This document shows, piece by piece, positions 63,623 to 64,000 of a stretch of 64,000 nucleotides of DNA. Source of the stretch: Chitinophaga sp. E66 (GTDB lineage: Bacteria; Bacteroidota; Bacteroidia; Chitinophagales; Chitinophagaceae). The stretch is from contig CP079103.1 in the NCBI GenBank assembly GCA_019285755.1, positions 496,001 through 560,000 of the forward strand, read 5' to 3'. The position numbers and the translations under genes are program-made. Position 1 is the stretch's first letter; each line of letters starts with the position of its first letter. The notes beneath the pieces are model-generated. The model was given only the letters and a program-made list of their open reading frames with translations, was not told the DNA's origin and did not search any database.

Positions 63623-64000
63623 ATGAGATCCCTTACATTCTTATTCCAATGCCTCCTGCTGGCGCTTCCGGCACTGGCTTTTGCCCAGAAAATCGACGTT
63701 TCCTCCGGCAAGATCGATGCGCTGAAGGGCATCGACACGTTTCACATCATATATAAGTACGATAAATTAATGGTGGGGATTTAGGCAGAGAGTCGAATTA
63801 TATCCGCAAGAAGAAAGCGGATGCGGAGAAGAAGGCCCCGGCAGCGGGTACGCCTGGGAAGAAATGTGGATCGGCGACCGGTCGAAGTTCTACGAGCCCC
63901 AGTTCCTGGAATCCCTCCGGAAGTTCTCGGAGAAGGAGATCGGCAACCACCCGGGCGCCCGGTACCAGCTGGTGCTCAGTTCTACCTACATCGAACCCGG
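63623..64000 (+). CDS. Secreted protein of unknown function, N-terminal part (partial; at least two frame breaks)
   Basis: The start of a secreted protein that runs off the window. Signal peptide FLFQCLLLALPALAFAQ, then KIDVSSGKIDALKGIDTFHI and IYKYDKLMVGD; after repairs near 63780 and 63840 it continues ESNYIRKKKADAEKK, YAWEEMWIGDRSKFYEPQFL, ESLRKFSEKEIGNHPGARYQ and LVLSSTYIEPG. I do not recognise a named family. The candidate attenuator upstream suggests leader control. Confidence 0.6.

Noticed and set aside
63421-63738. Minus-strand 105-codon frame near the right end
   Set aside because: It runs antisense through a terminator and the signal peptide of the real plus-strand gene.
1-64000. 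tRNA, rRNA genes, insertion sequences or prophage
   Set aside because: No cloverleaf-like or rRNA sequence, transposase or phage structural gene was recognised on either strand by eye; a covariance-model scan would be needed to be certain for small RNAs.

Overview
The window comes from a Bacteroidota genome, most likely a Chitinophaga-type member of the Chitinophagaceae. The evidence is three SusC/SusD pairs, two ECF sigma factors with FecR-type partners, a T9SS-sorted PKD protein, Bacteroidota-style -7 boxes (TAnnTTTG), GH92 and GH88/GH105 enzymes, and an AraC regulator of a type common in that family. Most of the window is GC-rich; about 57.6-61.4 kb is clearly AT-rich.

Reading frames: almost every long gene is cut by one or more frame breaks. 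I traced about 95. Each one is explained by one missing base, or occasionally two, and many fall in short homopolymers. Restoring the bases gives family-typical proteins with whole-codon lengths. I therefore annotate each gene as one CDS and treat the breaks as probable sequence or consensus errors, not as mass pseudogenisation.

Layout. 0-0.4 kb: 3' end of a 2-oxo acid dehydrogenase E2 gene. 0.6-12.9 kb: ECF sigma, FecR, STN-containing SusC, SusD, lipoprotein, S41 protease and two TlpA-like thioredoxins, forming a trans-envelope signalling and uptake locus. 13-16.8 kb: serine beta-lactamase-like hydrolase, RsmB/NOP2-type RNA methyltransferase and mnmA. 17-36.1 kb: a hexuronate/pectin catabolic region with uxaB, uxaC, kdgK, eda and a hexuronate transporter; then a giant PKD protein; then uxaA, kduI, GH105-DUF4861, kduD, a LacI regulator and GH88. 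The two unsaturated-uronyl hydrolases release the uronates that KduI/KduD and UxaB/UxaC/UxaA convert to KDG, which KdgK and Eda then cleave. 36.3-41 kb: Kef-type antiporter, CopA and a CopZ-like chaperone. 41-42.3 kb: gene-free DNA built largely from 11-bp-period repeat arrays. 42.3-43.2 kb: two small unknown proteins. 43.4-54.4 kb: LacI regulator, SusC, SusD and two convergent GH92 alpha-mannosidases, a likely mannan or N-glycan utilisation locus. 54.5-61.9 kb: a miniature FecR-like protein, an ECF sigma, an STN-SusC, SusD, a small Cys-containing secreted peptide and a MauE/DoxX protein. 62.1-64 kb: AraC regulator, a candidate attenuator and the start of an unknown secreted protein.

The most interesting non-gene signals are seven arrays of degenerate 11-bp repeats with different unit sequences but the same period, in two intergenic regions; two palindrome families that look like the operators of the two LacI regulators; and a base-composition switch inside one susC gene.
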